The notes under the pieces are model-generated. The model was not told the origin of the DNA, did not search any database, and saw nothing but the letters and a program-made list of their open reading frames with translations. A DNA stretch of 64,000 nt from Pardosa pseudoannulata (lineage: Eukaryota; Arthropoda; Arachnida; Araneae; Lycosidae): the NCBI GenBank assembly GCA_032207245.1, contig CM063504.1:83203844-83267843 (forward strand), read 5' to 3'. The translations under genes were made by a program, and so were the position numbers. Positions 59,969 through 64,000 of the stretch are shown here, one piece after another. How positions within the stretch are numbered: position 1 is the stretch's first letter; each line of letters begins with the position of its first letter.

Positions 59969-62900
59969 TTTAGTAATGACAATCTTCCAAATATTCCCCA
60001 TTTGTTTTATAGATTCGGTAAACAGCAGAAAGTTACAGTAATCAACTAACGATCTAGGCATTAACAATTTGTTATATCTATTTATTTTTTCAATGTATAT
60101 CATCAGTGGTGGATTATTCCTTTTTTATGGTCCAGTCTAGTTCCTAACTGTGATCGATTGGGCATTCTGATAATTTTTCTGCAGAAAAGTATGGACTGGG
60201 AGACAGCTACACCAAGTATATTATTTTTGCATGTTTATTACGCTATTTTTCGAGATTACATGCTAGATGAATTGTTTCGAACGAATTTCACTAGAGTCAG
60301 TGGGTAATAGCCGTGAGACACTCGAAGCTAGTATATCCAAATGTAATGCGTTTTCTTTCAGTAACTATTGGCAGTTGGAGGATGGTTTGTATAAAGGCCA
60401 AACATTTCCTTCGCACTTTAGCAAAATTCAAATCAGGATTACATGAAAACTTCTTTGCCATATAGTTTTATAGATTGTTTCGCAATCTTTCCACCAGTTA
60501 CATGGCATCTTTGATCTTTTGAAATCTTCACGATAGCTAACTGTCATACTTGAGTAATGAAACTTGATATTCCTGTAGACCATTATTATAATGCATTGCG
60601 TATGATTATTCCACAACAGTCAAGAATACAGCTGTCGAAGGTTTTTCTTATAACCAAAAACAAAAGGAAAAAATACCTTAACTGGTGTTGTAATTTAGTT
60701 GTTTAAAATATCGCGAATAAGAAAAGGTAGATAAGAATTTGTTATGCTGGATTCTAAAAACAGCGACTGGTTTGCCCTAAAGTTTACACACTGAAGGTGT
60801 TGAAGTTTTAATGAATGTGAAGCAAGGAAGATCCATAACCTGTGAGAAAGAGAGGGTGAAATGATAAGATAATTGTAGCTTTGTTAATTCTCTGTTAATT
60901 CACTAAATTTGCTTATTAATTAAAAGTTAAAAAATTAGATACTTTGGTACGTTCAATTCATTATTACGCTGTTCGACAGTATTATCTTTTGGCATGATAC
61001 CAGTGAAATCCAATATGGTTCAAAGGTTATTATATTAGAGTTTGATAAATAGATAATAAAATTTGTTAATTAAAAACGCCATGAGTACGCCACTTTATAA
61101 AACACTTTGGAAAGGCTCCAAAAGTCTAACTAATTTCGTCCAAAAAAAGAAGTTAAGCATTTCAGATGGTGGAATTAGGCAGAAAATTAGCATTAAGTTA
61201 AGTTGAATCTTTCCATTTTTTATCACAGTCAGGAAGGAATTCACTGTTCTGATCTAGTGGCCAGACAGTTTTAACTAACTAGATTTTCTTAGTCGTGCAG
61301 TATTGGAAGATGATTGCAATGATATGTCATTTTTGGCTAATTTGCATTAAGAAAATTGTGTTACTGATATGATAATCATGTGACGTGGAACAGATATTAA
61401 TAATGTCACCAAATTTGGCGATACATTTGCTTCTAGTCAATGAAATAAATGTAATACAAAGAAAAATAAATAGAAATGCATACTTGTATAAAAATATCGC
61501 TTTACTTTTTAGTTCACTTTTTTAAATAAGATACGATTAAACTTCTTTTTCTACACAGAGTATAGAAAAAATGTGGAGTGTACAGGGAGATTTGCCCCAC
61601 CTCCTCCAAGTTCACACACACACACACACACATATGTGCGTGTGTGTATATGTATATGTTCAGAAGGATAGGGGAAAAATAAATGAATTAAAAAAAGAGA
61701 GAGATGCATTGGACATTATTCGGAAGCGTTATTTTAATTTTTCGAAACTTTGGATTCTTCAACATTGTATTCCAAATTAATTATTTTATTTATTGAAATA
61801 ATTATTTTAAAAGTTAAAAGATTGATGATAAATCCAAGATATGAACGTTTCGTGGCTTTTAAAAAAAGAACAGATTACGTATAATCTAGTCTTACTCGCT
61901 ATTATGCAATGTTACGTAATCAGATTTTCCCTAATCAGACTTATTGCAATTGATAAATGAAATATTTTAGTAAGATCGTCCTTCTGTTAACTGTAGATAT
62001 TTCTTTCCATTGAACAATAAAGGAAAACATCCTTATTATGTTAAACAAACTGAAGTATTTTTCTAAAAAGAAAAACATGTACTTAAAGTGTAAATCTAAT
62101 AGAGTATAAATAGAATATTGCAGCATCGAAAGCGTTTATTAAGTCTCTAACTTTTCTAGAGAAAAAAAAACTATATATTCTTGCGGCACTTTATCAGCTC
62201 TTTAATTTCTTAGACGCGTATATATTTTCGAAAATAAGTTCTAGACTGAAAACATCTTTCACAAAGACGCAAAAACGCAAAATGAAAAATGGTTCACCAT
62301 TAAGAATTCTGATCCTTTCGCTTGGCAACATGCCAGATGGACCCATCTCTCAAAAAAACTACGATACAACAATAAAAACAGGAAATTACAATAAAAGAAA
62401 ATGATAGAAAGCGTAAAATGGTTTTGGTATTGTTCCAGGGATTTTGTAATAACGAAGAAAAAGCGTTATTAAAGGTAACAGGTATGTGATCCGTACAATT
62501 TATTACGCCACCGAAGAAATTACAGAGCAGACGATTAGTTGTCTTCTTTACACCAGATAATAGATAGTTCACGGAGTCTGGTTTTCATGTCGGCTACATA
62601 AAATCCTAGACTAGATGGATATTTTATTTTATTTTATTTTTTGTCATATTATAGCGTTTCAGAGCTGCAGCTTATTTAAAATACTTGGCATGATTGGATG
62701 TATCCGATGTACCGAAAGCTTTTGGCATAGATCAGTGCATGAAATTGGTTTAGATTTTCGAAATCTTTTGTTCCAAACTTTTAAGCATCACGGTTAAGCA
62801 TATTTATAATCCACAATTATTTGATTTTAATCCGAGCTATTTATTGATGTTTGAAAAAATGTTGTAGTTCAACAACTTAATATATTAACTTATGGTTTTA

Positions 62901-63470
62901 GCTCAGCATTTATTATTTTATGTACTTTTTTTACACTCTTAAGACTGATAGAGTAAATGTGTTATTGCTCCGACCCAGCCTAAGTCATACTGAAAAGTAA
63001 TGATAGAGTATCATGATTATTTTCCTAAAATAATTAAACGGGTGTTTTCTTATTTAATAATTAAATCTAAAGATTGCAAATGATTTAATCAAAAATCCAG
63101 AAATTACAATCGAGGTGAAAAATTCAAATACATAGCTGAAATCCACTAAAATCTATATTAAAAAGCCATATATAAGATTTTTTATAACGAAATCAATATT
63201 TAGAAAAAACAAAAAACGAAAGAGAACGGTACAGCTGTATGATTTTCATAGTTCATTCAATTTATGTGTCTCGGTTATTTTAGTTTTTTCTTGGTGTTCT
63301 ATGTATTTTGGCATAAAGTCTGTCTTGCTTTATAGGATCAATATTGTCTACGAGAAAGTTCATTTAAGGTGAAACTTAGGGATGCATCCTGTATAGCTAT
63401 TTACGATTTTTTTAAACTCTTTAGTGTTTATTGATTCTATTGATAATTTATTGACCTGTTTACTTTACAA
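59969..63470. other. Long AT-rich stretch, no gene found
   Basis: No supported exon on either strand. (AC)n/(TG)n lies at 61613-61650. The block 62035-62135 (ACTTAAAGTGTAAATCTAAT to GAATATTGCAGCATC) recurs at 63660-63712. Confidence 0.55.
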
Positions 63471-63737
63471 CAATGGCAAGAAAATTACGAAATATATTTG
63501 TGTGGTTCATAATTTCAGTCAAACTTCTGCTGTAAAATAATCTATATTTCCGCTGAAAAAAAAGGCTTCATTTACAAATGAAAACTTATAATTTTTAATT
63601 ACTGGTAATATATTGAACTATAACCTTATTATGTTAAAATATTTTTCTAAAAAGAAAAAAATCTACTTAAAGTGTAAATCTAATAGAGTATAAATAGAAT
63701 ATTGCAGCATCAAAGCAGTTGTATTAGTTATAGCAGT

Positions 63738-63809
<72 letters not shown>

Positions 63810-64000
63810 ACAATAGCAAGAAAATTACGAAATATATTTGTGGGGTTCATAATTTCAGTCAAACTCCTGCTGTAAAATAATCTATATTTCCGCTGAAAAA
63901 AAAGGCTTCATTTACAAATGAAAACTTATAATTTTTAATTACTGGTAATATATTGAACTATAACCTTATTATGTTAAACAAAATGAAGTATTTTTCTAAA
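63471..64000 (+). repeat. Tandem repeat, period 340 bp, running off the window end
   Basis: CAATGGCAAGAAAATTACG at 63471 and CAATAGCAAGAAAATTACG at 63811. Shared through TCTATATTTCCGCTGAAAAA and TTACTGGTAATATATTGAAC. An (AT)n tract (63741-63797) separates the copies. The second copy is cut by the window edge. Confidence 0.93.

Overview
The window is AT-rich eukaryotic DNA, most likely from an arthropod and probably a chelicerate such as a spider. That placement is an inference from large introns, GT/AG splice sites, a tRNA-derived SINE family with a CCAAA-rich tail, and dense decayed DNA transposons. No bacterial gene organisation, CRISPR array or intact virus is visible.

Left part (1 to about 13.7 kb): the 3' half of one clearly recognisable gene on the + strand, a basigin/neuroplastin-type immunoglobulin-superfamily glycoprotein. 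Five coding exons can be placed to the base (265-431, 1785-1898, 5484-5660, 8347-8482, 11425-11479). They encode the end of Ig domain 1, all of Ig domain 2, the very conserved transmembrane helix with a buried glutamate, and a short basic tail ending VRQRK. The signal peptide and start of Ig1 lie upstream of the window. A possible alternative last exon lies at 13677. The introns and 3' flank hold piggyBac-like, SINE and hAT-type non-autonomous elements.

Middle (13.7 to about 37 kb): mostly AT-rich non-coding DNA with hAT-type MITEs, SINEs, tandem duplications and piggyBac-like deletion derivatives. At 31.2-32.9 kb a Tigger/pogo element has a piggyBac-like element inserted exactly at a TTAA inside its terminal repeat. 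A GC-rich island at 35.5-36.0 kb carries a strong CTCF-like motif. A single plausible cysteine-rich coding exon lies on the - strand at 37371-37562.

Right part (37 to 64 kb): a transposon mosaic. It has two TTAA-flanked copies of one piggyBac-like family and a third truncated copy interrupted by a SINE. It also has three Helitron-type elements (one carrying a probable solo LTR), a 2.3-kb segmental tandem duplication built from about 360-bp subrepeats that contain SINE pieces, a deleted hAT element with transposase remnants, and several two- to three-copy tandem repeats. A second GC-rich island at 50.1-50.6 kb may be a promoter/first-exon region. No autonomous, intact transposase was found.

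The most unusual pattern is that three different piggyBac-like families here each carry 44-46-bp-period subterminal repeats at one end, two of them built around short palindromes. In the two families where orientation can be judged, this is the end where the transposase gene would start.
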